64,000 nucleotides of DNA from Bacillota bacterium (GCA_017436705.1 JAFSCP010000018.1:16419-80418); one strand, 5' to 3'. Counted from the stretch's first letter, positions 16,937 through 27,237 are shown. Notes: generated by a model from the sequence alone, not told the origin. Made by a program: numbers and translations.

Positions 16937-18403
16937 TTAGCCTTCCATTCCTTTTAATGCAGCTTCTTTTTCTGCCGCTCTCATTTCAAGGATTCTTGCG
17001 TATTCTTCATCTATCATCTTTTCCATTGAAATACCTGTGAATCCATAGAAAATAGAGATTAACGGATTGAGCCAGTTAAGGATTGCATATGGAATATATG
17101 CGCTGCCTACTCCGAGGAAAGATCTCATTGTAGCACCACAAGTATTCCATGGGAAGAAGTTTGATGTAATTGTACCGGAGTCTTCCAGACATCTTGAAAG
17201 GTTCTTTGGCTTCAGCTTCATGTCTTCGAAAGCTTCTTTGTACATTCTTCCAGGAAGGATGATTGCAAGATACTGGTCGCAGCAAATTGCGTTAACAACA
17301 ATTGCAGTGAAAACAGTAACTACAACAAGGCCGCCTCTTGTGCCTTTTGCGAGTTTAAGCATTCCGCCTGCCACGCTGCCCATAATGCCTGTGCAGTCAA
17401 CTATACCGCCGAAGCACATTGCACACAGAATAAGAGAAACCGTCCACATCATTCCCTGCAGACCCTTACCATTGAGTAAAGCCCCGAGCTTCTGCATCAT
17501 TAAGCTTGCATCTTCAGGCACTTCACCAAGAGTAATACCGTTGTTGAGAATGTCCATTACGCTTGTAATTTCTGTTCCGTTCATAAGCATGAAAGGAATT
17601 GCAATAAGCACGCCGCCCATAAGGGATGGAAGAGCAGGAAGCTTCAATGCAACTGCTGCAATTACAAATACAGGCGGAATAAGGTAGAGAAGGTTGATTG
17701 TGCTTGCACTTTCAATAAAACCAAGGATTTCATTAATTGTACCTATATCAACTTCTGTTGCCGCACTATGTTTAATACCTAAAACAAGATATGCAATCAG
17801 TGCAATAACCAGAGATGGGCCTGTAGTCCAGATCATGTGTCTGATGTGGTCAAACAGATTGGAACCCGCTACTGCAGGAGCAAGGTTTGTAGTGTCAGAT
17901 AACGGAGACATCTTATCGCCGAAATATGCACCGGATACTACCGCGCCGGCTGTCATTGCTGTAGGGAAGCCTAATGCTGTACCTACACCGATAAGTGCAA
18001 TACCCATAGAACCTGCTGTTGACCAGGATGAACCTGTTGCCAGTGATACGATGGAGCAAAGCAGGCAGGCAGTAAACAGGAATACGCCAGGAGCAATAAC
18101 TTTAATGCCGTAGTACATCATTGTAGGAATTGTGCCGCCTGCCATCCATGCCGCAAGCATCGCACCTACAACGGCCAGAATAAGGCAAGCCTGCATTGAT
18201 CTGTTGATAGCAGCAAGGATACCTGCTTCAAGGAAGCTCCACTTCCAGCCATTGGCTACAGCAACAACGCCTGCAAAAATAGCTGCGAGAATCAGGCCGA
18301 TATGTGCTTCTCCGGCGCTGTCTTTGGTAATCGCCCAGACAAGTAAACCGGTCATCACCAGCAATACTAAAATGCATTGCCATACAGGAATTTTTCTACC
18401 CAT
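16937..18403 (-). CDS. nhaC: NhaC-family Na+/H+ antiporter
   Basis: 488 residues with about eleven membrane helices. The NhaC conserved segments are present: SGAYFGDKMSPLSDTTNLAPA in the first half and CCDQYLAIILPGRMYKEAF plus SGTITSNFFPWNTCGA in the second. The family exchanges Na+ (or, in some relatives, amino- or organic-acid pairs such as malate/lactate) for protons across the cytoplasmic membrane. ATG 18403 follows AGGAGGACTTATT. It is a single-gene unit with its own promoter and terminator. Confidence 0.92.
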   Translation of the reverse strand: MGRKIPVWQCILVLLVMTGLLVWAITKDSAGEAHIGLILAAIFAGVVAVANGWKWSFLEAGILAAINRSMQACLILAVVGAMLAAWMAGGTIPTMMYYGIKVIAPGVFLFTACLLCSIVSLATGSSWSTAGSMGIALIGVGTALGFPTAMTAGAVVSGAYFGDKMSPLSDTTNLAPAVAGSNLFDHIRHMIWTTGPSLVIALIAYLVLGIKHSAATEVDIGTINEILGFIESASTINLLYLIPPVFVIAAVALKLPALPSLMGGVLIAIPFMLMNGTEITSVMDILNNGITLGEVPEDASLMMQKLGALLNGKGLQGMMWTVSLILCAMCFGGIVDCTGIMGSVAGGMLKLAKGTRGGLVVVTVFTAIVVNAICCDQYLAIILPGRMYKEAFEDMKLKPKNLSRCLEDSGTITSNFFPWNTCGATMRSFLGVGSAYIPYAILNWLNPLISIFYGFTGISMEKMIDEEYARILEMRAAEKEAALKGMEG

Positions 18404-18497
18404 AATAAGTCCTCCTATTCTTAATAGAATAATAATTGCTGCGTCTTGTAAGACGATCCATATTACCTTCGGTTGACAAAGGCACTATGATAGATTA

Positions 18498-18526
18498 ATA
18501 ATAGGCTTATTATCTTATAGATACAA
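18498..18526 (-). promoter_or_regulatory. Likely promoter of nhaC
   Basis: -35 TTGTAT (18521-18526), 17-base spacer, -10 TATTAT (18498-18503), about 95 bases upstream of the nhaC start. A small inverted repeat CGTCTT/AAGACG (around 18444-18456) lies in the leader. Confidence 0.6.
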
Positions 18527-18576
18527 TGGAATTAAAGTTTAATCGGTGTAAATTATTGTTTACTGTCCATTTATGG

Positions 18577-18605
18577 CAATAAAAGAGGACCGCCGTTACG
18601 GTCCT
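18577..18605 (-). terminator. Terminator of the purine operon
   Basis: Minus-strand stem AGGACCG-TAACGG-CGGTCCT followed by CTTTTATT, about 50 bases past the purL stop. A second weaker hairpin (AACGG/CCGTT) lies between it and the stop. Confidence 0.85.
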
Positions 18606-18655
18606 ATTCAATCAAGAAACGGCCCGCATATGCAGACCGTTTCAATGTCAGTTAT

Positions 18656-21600
18656 TTATTTCTTGAAGTAAGCAACTGCTGCTTCGAACATCTTCATGTC
18701 GAATTCGCCTGGAACGTTCTGGTACAGACCGTTTCCGATTCTTTCGGAGTGACCCATCTTACCGAGAACTCTTCCGTCAGGTGAAATGATACCTTCTACA
18801 GCCCAGTCGGAACCGTTAGGGTTGAACTGAATGTCCTGAGTTGCATTGCCGTCCATATCAACATACTGAGTGATAATCTGACCGTTTGCTGCCAGCTGCT
18901 GAAGTAATTCAGGCGGAGCAATAAATCTGCCTTCACCGTGGGAGATAGGAACTGTATAAACATCGCCGACTTCAGTATTTGCAAGCCATGGAGAATTGTT
19001 GGAAGCAATTCTTGTACGTACCAGCTTGGACTGATGGCGTGCAATCTTGTTGAATGTAAGTGTAGGACAGTTTTCGTCAGTGTCGATAATCTTGCCGTAA
19101 GGTACAAGGCCAAGTTTGATGAGCGCCTGGAAACCGTTGCAGATACCGGCCATGAGACCGTCTCTTTCTTCAAGGAGCTCAGTTACAGCTTCCTTGACTT
19201 CCTGGTTTCTGAAGAAAGCAGTGATGAACTTACCGGAACCGTCCGGTTCGTCACCGCCGGAGAAACCGCCAGGGATGAAGATAATCTGGCTTTCTCTTAC
19301 CTTCGCTGCGAAGTCTGCGATGGACTTGGCAACATCTGCTGCTGTCAGGTTGTTTACCACGAAGATTTCCGGCTCAGCACCGGCTCTTGCAAATGCCTTC
19401 GCTGTATCGTATTCGCAGTTTGTACCTGGGAATGCAGGAATCAGAACCTTTGGCTTGTCGCACTTAACCTTGGCACCGAATTTCTTTTCAGATTCGTATG
19501 TAAGGTTTGCAGGTGCTTCACCTTCAGCAGGAATATTGCAGCTGAATACTGGTTCAAGCTTATCTTCATAAATTCCGCAGAGTTCCTTCAGACATACAGT
19601 TTCACCTGCACCCTTGATTTCAAGAGCTTCTGTTGTCTTACCCACAAGTGTGCCGCAGGCAATTTCTTCAGTTGATTCAAGCACGAATGCGCCGTAGTTG
19701 TAGCCGAAGATTTCTTCCATGGAAACGCCTTCTGCATATTCGAAACCGATTCCGTTACCCATTGCCATCTTGAGCACTGCTTCAGCAACGCCGCCGAAGC
19801 CAGGAGTATAAGCAGCCTTTACAAGGCCCTTTCTCATAAGCTCTGTTACCTGTGCGTAAACTGCCTTCAGGCTTTCACCTGCAGGAAGACCGTCTTCGTT
19901 GAGTTCTGGCTTGATAAGGTATACAGGGTGACCTGCTGCCTTGAATTCAGGGGATACGATATTGTCAATATGTTCAGTAGTTACAGCGAAGGATACCAGT
20001 GTTGGAGGTACATGCATGTTTTCGAAAGTACCGGACATGGAGTCCTTACCGCCGATAGCGCCAACGCCAAGGTCAAGCTGAGCTTCCAGTGCACCAAGGA
20101 GTGCAGAGAAAGGCTGCCCCACTTCTTAGGATCCTGACCAAGTTTTTCGAAGTATTCCTGGAATGACAGGTAAACGTCACAGAAATCTGCGCCCTGTGCA
20201 ACCAGCTTGGAAACTGATTCAACTACTGCAAGGTAAGCACCGTGGTATGGGCTCTTTTCCATGATGAATGGGTTGTAGCCCCATGCCATGAGGGACCAAG
20301 TAGTAGTATCAGCTTTTTCTACGGAAACCTTGTTAACCATTGCCTGGATAGGTGTTCTCTGGTACTTGCCGCCGAATGGCATCAGTACTGTGCCTGCACC
20401 GATTGTGGAGTCAAATCTTTCGGAAAGACCTCTCTTGGAGCAGACATTGAGGTCGCCTGCCAGAGCCTTGTAGTTTTCAGCGAAGCCGCCCTTAACTTCC
20501 TTGCCGAAAGTTTCAGGTTTAACTGCTTCAACTGTGATATGCTTTTCAGCTCCGTTGGAGTCCAGGAACTCTCTGGAGATGTTTACGATATTCTGACCAT
20601 TCCAGTGCATGGAAAGTCTAGGTTCTTCTGTTACTCTTGCAACTACAGTAGCTTCAAGGTTTTCAGACTTTGCAAGTTCGCAGAATCTTTCAACATCCTT
20701 TTCTTCAACTACTACAGCCATTCTTTCCTGGGATTCGGAAATTGCAAGTTCAGTTCCGTCAAGACCATCGTACTTCTTAGGAACTACATCAAGGTTGATT
20801 TCAAGACCTGCAGCCAGTTCGCCGATTGCTACGGAAACGCCGCCTGCACCGAAGTCGTTACATCTCTTGATAAGCTTGGAAGCTTCAGGATTTCTGAAAA
20901 GTCTCTGGAGCTTTCTTTCTTCAGGGGCATTTCCCTTCTGAACTTCTGCACCGCAGCTTTCCAGTGAGGAAAGGTCATGGGACTTGGAGGAACCTGTAGC
21001 ACCGCCGCAGCCGTCACGTCCTGTTTTGCCGCCAAGAAGGATTACTCTGTCGCCGTCAGCAGGAACTTCTCTTACTACATTTTCTGCAGGAGCTGCTGCA
21101 ATTACAGCACCGATTTCCATTCTCTTTGCAACGTAGCCTGGGTGGTAGATTTCGTCTACCTGACCTGTTGCAAGACCAATCTGGTTACCGTAGGAGCTGT
21201 AGCCGCTTGCTGCTGTTGTAACCAGCTTACGCTGAGGAAGCTTGCCAGGAATAGTTTCTGAAACAGGAACTAACGGATCTCCTGCGCCTGTTACACGCAT
21301 TGCAGCATATACATAGGATCTGCCTGAAAGCGGGTCTCTGATTGCGCCGCCCACACATGTTGCAGCACCGCCGAAAGGCTCGATTTCAGTAGGATGGTTG
21401 TGTGTTTCGTTCTTGAAAAGAAGGAGCCAGTCTTCTTCCTTGCCTTCCACGTCAACTTTGATTTTAACTGTGCAGGCATTGATTTCTTCAGACTCGTCAA
21501 GCTTGGTGAGCTTGCCTTCTTTTTTGAGCTGCTTAACAGCGATTGTGCCGATATCCATAAGTGTCACCGGCTTGGTTCTGTTAAGGCCCTTTCTGATTTC

Positions 21601-22344
21601 AATGTATCTGTCGTAAGCAGCCTGAAGAGTTTCGTCTTCAAATGTTACGTTGTCGATAATTGTATTGAATGTGGTGTGACGGCAGTGGTCAGACCAGTAA
21701 GTGTCGATCATCTTCACTTCTGTGATAGTCGGATTTCTGTCTTCACCCTTGAAATATTCCTGACAGAACTTGATGTCAGCAAGGTCCATAGCAAGGCCTC
21801 TGTCCTTGATGAACTGTGCAAGCTGTTCTTCTGTAAGGTCGATGAAACCTTCAACAGTTTCAACTGTTGTCGGAATATCATAATGAACAGCTAAAGTTTC
21901 AGGAAGTTCCATTGCAGCTTCTCTTGATTCAACTGCGTTGATTACATACTTCTTGATGGCAGCCAGCTCTTCTTCAGAGATTTTTCCGTAGAGAGCGTAA
22001 ACCTTTGCAGTTTTAACTGTAGGTCTTTCGCCCTTGGAGATGATCTGGATACATTCAGCAGCAGAGGATGCTCTCTGGTCGAACTGACCAGGCAGTGGTT
22101 CTACTGCAAAGATGCAGTCAGCTTCAGGAAGTTCTTTAGTAACGATATCAAGCTGTGGCTCTGCGAATACAGTATTTACTGAGTATTCAAAAAGATCCTG
22201 CGCAAGGTCTTCAACATCGTATCTGTTGAAAAGTCTTACTTTTTCTACGCCCTTGATCTGCAGCAGTTCGTTGATGTCGTTTCTGATTGCTCTTGCCTCG
22301 TTGTCAAGGCCGGGCTTTTTTTCTACAAATATTCTGTAAACCAT
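18656..22344 (-). pseudogene. purL: Phosphoribosylformylglycinamidine synthase, interrupted by a one-base frameshift
   Basis: The full single-chain PurL (about 1,229 residues if repaired) makes FGAM from FGAR, ATP and glutamine. The first frame (22344 to about 20120) carries the N-terminal and first AIRS domains (TYWSDHCRHTTFNT, ETHNHPTEIEPFGGAATC). The second frame carries the rest plus the glutamine amidotransferase domain with nucleophile Cys in MAGICNGFQ and ISHGEGRF. They join at GQDPKKWG / QPFSALLGALEAQ, where a run of four G (20117-20120, C on plus) would need five G to stay in frame. Either a sequencing slip or a true mutation. It is the last gene of the operon, 10 bases after purD. 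Confidence 0.92.
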
Positions 22345-22354
22345 GATTTCTTAA

Positions 22355-23617
22355 TTATTTCCTTTCTGCCATGAGAGCGCGAGCTCCGATGTCTGTTCTG
22401 AAATATGCGTTTTCAAAAGATACAGTTTTAACGGTTTCGTATGCCTTTGCGATTGCTGCTTCCAGAGTGTCAGCAGTTTCTGTTACGCCCAGAACTCTGC
22501 CTCCGTTTGTGAGGAGCCTATCGTCTGCCAGCTTGGCACCTGCAACATAGATGTTCTTGTCAGCAGGCATTGTGATTTCAAAGCCCTTTTCGTAGCTCTG
22601 TGGGTAACCATTGGAAGCCATTACTACGCAGCATGCAGATTTGTCTGCAAACTTGACTTCTGCTTCAGCAAGCTTGCCTTCGTAAATCTTGAGCATGATG
22701 TCAAGAAGGTCGCTTTCGAGAAGCGGAAGTACAACCTGGGTTTCAGGGTCACCGAAACGGCAGTTGTATTCGATTACCTTAGGTCCCTTAGGAGTAATCA
22801 TGAGACCGAAGTAGAGGCAGCCTGTGAAAGTTCTGCCTTCAGCCTTCATAGCTTCGATTGTAGGCTTGAAAATTGTTTCCATACATTCAGCCGCAACTTC
22901 TTCTGTGTAGTAAGGGTTAGGAGCGATTGTTCCCATACCGCCTGTGTTGAGACCCTTGTCGCCATCAAGGGCACGCTTGTGGTCCATGGATGAAACCATT
23001 GGAATCACTACATTTCCGTCTGTAAAGGAAAGCACTGATACTTCAGGTCCTGTCAGGAATTCTTCAACTACTACGCAGTTTCCGCTGTCGCCGAAAACCT
23101 TGTCTTCCATCATGGAACGAACTGCGTCTCTTGCTTCATCTCTTGTTTCTGCGATGATTACACCCTTTCCGAGCGCAAGGCCATCAGCCTTTACTACTAC
23201 AGGAATATCGCATTTTTCGATATATGCAAGGGCAGCTTCCATATCTGTGAAAGTTTCATAAGCTGCTGTAGGAATGTTGTATTTTTTCATCAGGTCCTTG
23301 GAGAAAGCCTTGCTGCCTTCAATGATTGCAGCCGCCTTATTAGGACCGAAAGTCTTGATACCCTTAGCCTGAAGCGCATCAACTGCACCCAGAACCAGAG
23401 GATCGTCAGGAGCTACCACAGCAAAGTCAATTCCCTTCTCAACTGCGAACTCCACGATTTTATCAATATCCTTGGCACCGATGTCAACGCATGTTGCGTC
23501 AGCCGCAATACCGCCGTTGCCAGGCAGTGCAAAGATAGTTTCTACTGTCTTGTTTTCTTTGATTTTTTTGATGATGGCATGCTCTCTGCCGCCGCCACCA
23601 ACTACCATTACTTTCAT
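22355..23617 (-). CDS. purD: Phosphoribosylamine-glycine ligase (GAR synthetase)
   Basis: 420 residues from ATG 23617 (GGAGGGCGAAAT upstream); a longer frame reaching into the preceding gene is not used. The protein begins KVMVVGGGGREHAI, the PurD N-terminal nucleotide-binding loop, with VVAPDDPLVLG and an ATP-grasp core (VVVKADGLALGKGVIIA, LNTGGMGTIAPNP, IEYNCRFGDPETQ). It joins glycine to phosphoribosylamine. 16 bases after the AICAR transformylase gene. Confidence 0.97.
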   Translation of the reverse strand: MKVMVVGGGGREHAIIKKIKENKTVETIFALPGNGGIAADATCVDIGAKDIDKIVEFAVEKGIDFAVVAPDDPLVLGAVDALQAKGIKTFGPNKAAAIIEGSKAFSKDLMKKYNIPTAAYETFTDMEAALAYIEKCDIPVVVKADGLALGKGVIIAETRDEARDAVRSMMEDKVFGDSGNCVVVEEFLTGPEVSVLSFTDGNVVIPMVSSMDHKRALDGDKGLNTGGMGTIAPNPYYTEEVAAECMETIFKPTIEAMKAEGRTFTGCLYFGLMITPKGPKVIEYNCRFGDPETQVVLPLLESDLLDIMLKIYEGKLAEAEVKFADKSACCVVMASNGYPQSYEKGFEITMPADKNIYVAGAKLADDRLLTNGGRVLGVTETADTLEAAIAKAYETVKTVSFENAYFRTDIGARALMAERK

Positions 23618-23633
23618 ATTTCGCCCTCCAGAA

Positions 23634-24818
23634 TCAGTGGTGGAATAAACGCATTCCTGTAAACGCCATAACCATATCGTACTTGTTGCATGTTTCGATA
23701 ACATTGTCATCACGTACGGAGCCGCCTGGCTGAGCAATGAAGCTTACGCCGCTCTTTGCTGCTCTTTCGATGTTGTCACCGAACGGGAAGAATGCGTCAG
23801 AACCAAGGCACACGCCCTTGAGGGATGCCAGATATTCACGCTGCTCTGCTCTTGGGAAAGCTTCAGGCTTTTCTGTGAACAGTGCTTCCCAGAAACCATC
23901 ACCGATAACTTCTTCCTGATCTTCAGAAAGGTAAACATCGATAGCGTTATCTCTGTCAGGACGTCTTACATCTTCCTTAAACGGAAGGTTCAGCACTCTT
24001 GGGTGCTGGCGGAGATGCCACTTGTCAGCCTTTTCGCCGGCAAGTCTTGTGCAGTGGATTCTGGACTGCTGGCCTGCACCTACGCCGATAGCCTGTCCGT
24101 CCTTTGCAAAGCAGACGGAGTTGGACTGAGTGTATTTGAGAGTGATAAGTGCGATGATAAGGTCGCGTTTAGCTTCTTCAGTAAGTTCTTTATTTTCAGT
24201 AACGATTTCCTTCAGGAGGTCAGCATCAATCTTGAAATTGTTTCTGCCCTGTTCGAAAGTAATGCCGTATACCTGCTTATGTTCAGCTTCTGCAGGTACA
24301 TAGTCTGTGTCGATTTTGATGATGTTGTAAGCGCCTTTTTTCTTTCCTTTGAGGATTTCAAGAGCTTCTTCATCGTAGTCAGGAGCGATTACGCCGTCAG
24401 AAACTTCTCTTGCGATAATCTTTGCGCAGGTAACGTCGCATTTGTCAGAAAGTGCAATCCAGTCACCGAAGGAGCTCATTCTGTCAGTACCTCTTGCTCT
24501 TGCATAAGCAATTGCAATCGGAGATTCATCGATACCTTCGATATCGTCGACAAAAATTGCTTTTTTCAGTTCAGGGCTCATAGGAGCACCAACTGCTGCA
24601 GAAGTAGGGCTTACATGCTTGAAAGATGTAGCTGCGCACATGCCCAGCGCATCTTTGATTTCTTTTACAAGCTGCCAGCTGTTGAGAGCGTCCAGCAGAT
24701 TGATATAGCCAGGTCTGCCGTTTAAGATTTCCATAGGAATTTCACTTCCGTCATGCATGTAAATCTTTGCAGGTTTCTGGTTAGGATTACAACCGTATTT
24801 TAATTCGTATTCTTTCAC
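23634..24818 (-). CDS. purH: Stand-alone AICAR formyltransferase (PurH C-terminal type)
   Basis: 394 residues, covering only the AICAR transformylase half of the usual 500-residue bifunctional PurH; the N-terminal cyclohydrolase is absent. Signature segments are KYGCNPNQKPAKIY, SFKHVSPTSAAVG (with the catalytic Lys-His pair), RMSSFGDWIALSD, LKYTQSNSVCFAKDGQAIGVGAGQQSRIHCTRLAG and SDAFFPFGDNIERAAKSGV. It transfers a formyl group from 10-formyl-THF to AICAR. The next operon gene upstream encodes a PurO-type IMP cyclohydrolase, which supplies the missing activity. Confidence 0.95.
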   Translation of the reverse strand: MKEYELKYGCNPNQKPAKIYMHDGSEIPMEILNGRPGYINLLDALNSWQLVKEIKDALGMCAATSFKHVSPTSAAVGAPMSPELKKAIFVDDIEGIDESPIAIAYARARGTDRMSSFGDWIALSDKCDVTCAKIIAREVSDGVIAPDYDEEALEILKGKKKGAYNIIKIDTDYVPAEAEHKQVYGITFEQGRNNFKIDADLLKEIVTENKELTEEAKRDLIIALITLKYTQSNSVCFAKDGQAIGVGAGQQSRIHCTRLAGEKADKWHLRQHPRVLNLPFKEDVRRPDRDNAIDVYLSEDQEEVIGDGFWEALFTEKPEAFPRAEQREYLASLKGVCLGSDAFFPFGDNIERAAKSGVSFIAQPGGSVRDDNVIETCNKYDMVMAFTGMRLFHH

Positions 24819-24829
24819 TGCGGACCCTC

Positions 24830-25549
24830 CTAAGCGTTCTTGTTAATCATCTTGTTTGTTACTTCGCCTGTTTCAAGGTCGATGTATCTTACATAGATGG
24901 AAATCTTGTTGTCTTCGTTAAGGTTAGCCCAGATATCTGAAAGGAATTCTTCAGGAGTATCAGGAACGATAATTCTCTTAGGCTCGCCCTGGAATGTAGG
25001 CAGCGGATTGCCGTCGCCTTCGTAAGTGTGGATGAAGTGACCGAGACCTGGCACTGAAGGGAATGTCCAGTGGTATCTTGCGCAGCCTGTACCTGCTTCA
25101 TCAATGCTCTTGAGAATGCTCATTTCGTATGTAAAATCACCGTTTTCCATAGTGAGCATTCCGCTGATTCTAGGTGTCCAGTTTGGTGCATCAGGTTCGA
25201 ATTCTCTTGTTTCAAGAGCTGCCGCAAAGCTGGCATCTTCAGCAACATAAGCATAAATTGTATCAGTCTGGTCACCGTTTGTAACGATAACCTTGTTGTC
25301 TATTACTCTGATTGGTGAGTAGATAATCAGTGATGGGTCTTCAACCTTGGATTCATCGAATGGATAGATTACTACATCCTGGCCTTCTTCGCGGAAAATT
25401 CTGTTTCTGGAATTTTCGCTTCTGCCCATGATGAAATATGCGATTGCAGCTTTCTTCGCATCAGCAGTTTTGCCGATAACAACGCCTCTGCCCACATATG
25501 GATTGGAAATTACAGTTGCGCCCATTGTCTTGGAAGTATATACGCTCAT
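24830..25549 (-). CDS. purO: IMP cyclohydrolase, archaeal PurO-like family
   Basis: 239 residues from ATG 25549, with GGGAGA lying in the end of purN. The opening (VISNPYVGRGVVIGKT), the internal RSENSRNRIF and the segment GCARYHWTFPSVPGLGHFIHTYEGDGNPLPTF match the PF07826 IMP cyclohydrolase family first described as PurO in archaea. It closes the ring of FAICAR to make IMP. Position directly ahead of the stand-alone AICAR transformylase supports the call. The enzyme is unrelated to the cyclohydrolase domain of PurH. Confidence 0.85.
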   Translation of the reverse strand: MSVYTSKTMGATVISNPYVGRGVVIGKTADAKKAAIAYFIMGRSENSRNRIFREEGQDVVIYPFDESKVEDPSLIIYSPIRVIDNKVIVTNGDQTDTIYAYVAEDASFAAALETREFEPDAPNWTPRISGMLTMENGDFTYEMSILKSIDEAGTGCARYHWTFPSVPGLGHFIHTYEGDGNPLPTFQGEPKRIIVPDTPEEFLSDIWANLNEDNKISIYVRYIDLETGEVTNKMINKNA

Positions 25550-25551
25550 TT

Positions 25552-26160
25552 TTAATTTTTCTCCCTTAAAATTTCTCTGCAGATTTTTTCTGCGGACTGC
25601 GGCAGAATAATCCATTCAGCCTGTTCCATCACGCGTTTCTGAAGCACTTCCGGAGTATCTCCGTCCTGGATTTCAACTGCTTTCTGCATGATAATCTGTC
25701 CGCCGTCAGGTATTTCGTTTACAAAATGTACGGTTGCACCTGTAACCTTCACTCCGTATTTAAGAGCTTCTTCGTGGACCTTAAGGCCGTAGAAACCTTT
25801 GCCGCAGAAAGAAGGTATAAGTGACGGATGTACATTGATAATTCTGCCGTCGTATCTGCCGGTAAAGTCACCGCTGAGGATGCTCATAAAACCTGCAAGG
25901 ACAATCATGTCAATCTGGTTTTCTTCAAGGACTTCAACCAGGCGTGCTTCGAAAGCTTCCTGAGAGCCAAGTTCTTTCTTTAAAACCACTTCTGATTTAA
26001 TTCCGTGGTTTGCAGCTCTTTCGAGAGCATAAGCGCTTGCGCTGTTTGAAACCACCAGTACGATTTCGCCGCTTTCAATGACGCCGCTTTTCTGTGCATC
26101 GATAAGAGCCTGCAGGTTGGTACCGCCGCCGGACACGAATACAGCAATTTTGGCTTTCAT
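25552..26160 (-). CDS. purN: Phosphoribosylglycinamide formyltransferase (GART)
   Basis: 202 residues, the normal size. Visible motifs are AVFVSGGGTNLQALID (phosphate-binding loop), GFMSILSGDFTGRYDGRIINVHPSLIPSFCG with the catalytic Asn-His pair, and GVKVTGATVHFVNEIPDGGQIIMQ with the catalytic Asp. It formylates GAR using 10-formyl-THF. The start overlaps the purM stop as TAATG. Confidence 0.96.
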   Translation of the reverse strand: MKAKIAVFVSGGGTNLQALIDAQKSGVIESGEIVLVVSNSASAYALERAANHGIKSEVVLKKELGSQEAFEARLVEVLEENQIDMIVLAGFMSILSGDFTGRYDGRIINVHPSLIPSFCGKGFYGLKVHEEALKYGVKVTGATVHFVNEIPDGGQIIMQKAVEIQDGDTPEVLQKRVMEQAEWIILPQSAEKICREILREKN

Positions 26161-27212
26161 TACAAAGTCACCTTTTCTTCCCCTTCTACGATTTCACCAA
26201 TCACATAAGCATCAATGCCGTTTTCCTTTAACAGTTCTAAAGAAGTTTCAGCTTCATCAGCCGGAACTACTACGGTCATTCCAACACCCATATTGTATGT
26301 GTTAAACATATCTCTTTCAGGAACATTTCCCCATTTCATAATCAGGTCAAAGATAGGAAGAACTTTAATCGCTTCTCTGTCAATCTTTGCACATAACCCA
26401 TCCGGAATGGAACGAGGAATGTTTTCGTAGAATCCACCACCAGTGATGTGGGAAATACCCTTTACATCAACTTTATCAATTAATGCAAGCACTGGCTTTA
26501 CATAAATTTTTGTTGGTTCTAACAATGCTTCTGCAATGCTTCTGCCACCCAACTCCTCACGGGAAACATAAATTTCAGGGTTATTATTATCGATATCAAA
26601 TACCTTACGGCATAAGCTGAAACCATTGGAGTGAATACCTGTGGAAGGTAAAGCGATTACCACATCTCCTACAGCCATTCTGCTGTTATCAATCATCTTT
26701 GGCTTGTCAACAACACCAACTGCAAAACCGGCTAAGTCGTAGTCTTCTTCAGGCATTAAACCGGGATGTTCTGCAGTTTCACCACCAATTAATGCTGCAC
26801 CGGACTGTACACAGCCTTCTGCAACACCTGCTACGATTTCTGCAATTTTTTCAGGCTTGTTCTTTCCACATGCAATATAGTCTAAAAAGAATAATGGCTT
26901 TGCTCCAACACATATAATATCATTTACGCACATAGCAACAGCATCAATACCGATAGTGTCGTGTTTATCCATTAAAATTGCAAGCTTGACCTTTGTACCG
27001 CAGCCATCTGTACCGGAAACAGAAATCGGTTCTTCCATGCCAGCAATTCCAGCTAAACTGAAGCATCCGCCAAAACCGCCAACATCGTCCACACAACCTT
27101 CATTACGTGTTCTTGCAACGTGTTTCTTCATTAATTCTACGGACTTATATCCTGCTGTAATGTCTACTCCTGCAGCAGCATAACTGGCAGAAAAAGAATT
27201 TTTATGATCCAT
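26160..27212 (-). CDS. purM: Phosphoribosylformylglycinamidine cyclo-ligase (AIR synthetase)
   Basis: 350 residues from ATG 27212 with AAGGAGA 8 bases upstream; an extension overlapping purF is not used. It begins SFSASYAAAGVDITAGYKSVELMK and contains GTDGCGTKVKLA, CVNDIICVGAKPLFFLDYIA, GGETAEHPGLMPEEDYDLAGFAVG and HITGGGFYENIPR, all PurM hallmarks. It makes AIR from FGAM and ATP. Codons lean to TTA, CCA and GGT where neighbouring purF and purN prefer CTG/CTT, CCG and GGC, giving a more AT-rich patch. Confidence 0.97.
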   Translation of the reverse strand: MDHKNSFSASYAAAGVDITAGYKSVELMKKHVARTRNEGCVDDVGGFGGCFSLAGIAGMEEPISVSGTDGCGTKVKLAILMDKHDTIGIDAVAMCVNDIICVGAKPLFFLDYIACGKNKPEKIAEIVAGVAEGCVQSGAALIGGETAEHPGLMPEEDYDLAGFAVGVVDKPKMIDNSRMAVGDVVIALPSTGIHSNGFSLCRKVFDIDNNNPEIYVSREELGGRSIAEALLEPTKIYVKPVLALIDKVDVKGISHITGGGFYENIPRSIPDGLCAKIDREAIKVLPIFDLIMKWGNVPERDMFNTYNMGVGMTVVVPADEAETSLELLKENGIDAYVIGEIVEGEEKVTL

Positions 27213-27237
27213 AATTGACTCTCCTTTATCTTTTCTT

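Noticed and set aside
18473..18505. Plus-strand TTGACA at 18473
   Set aside because: It has no good -10 at the right distance and no plus-strand gene downstream; a minus-strand promoter explains the region better.
20100..20130. Programmed -1 frameshift in purL
   Set aside because: There is no classic X-XXY-YYZ slippery heptamer and no clear downstream structure; PurL homologues are made as one ordinary frame. A missing base in the G run is simpler.
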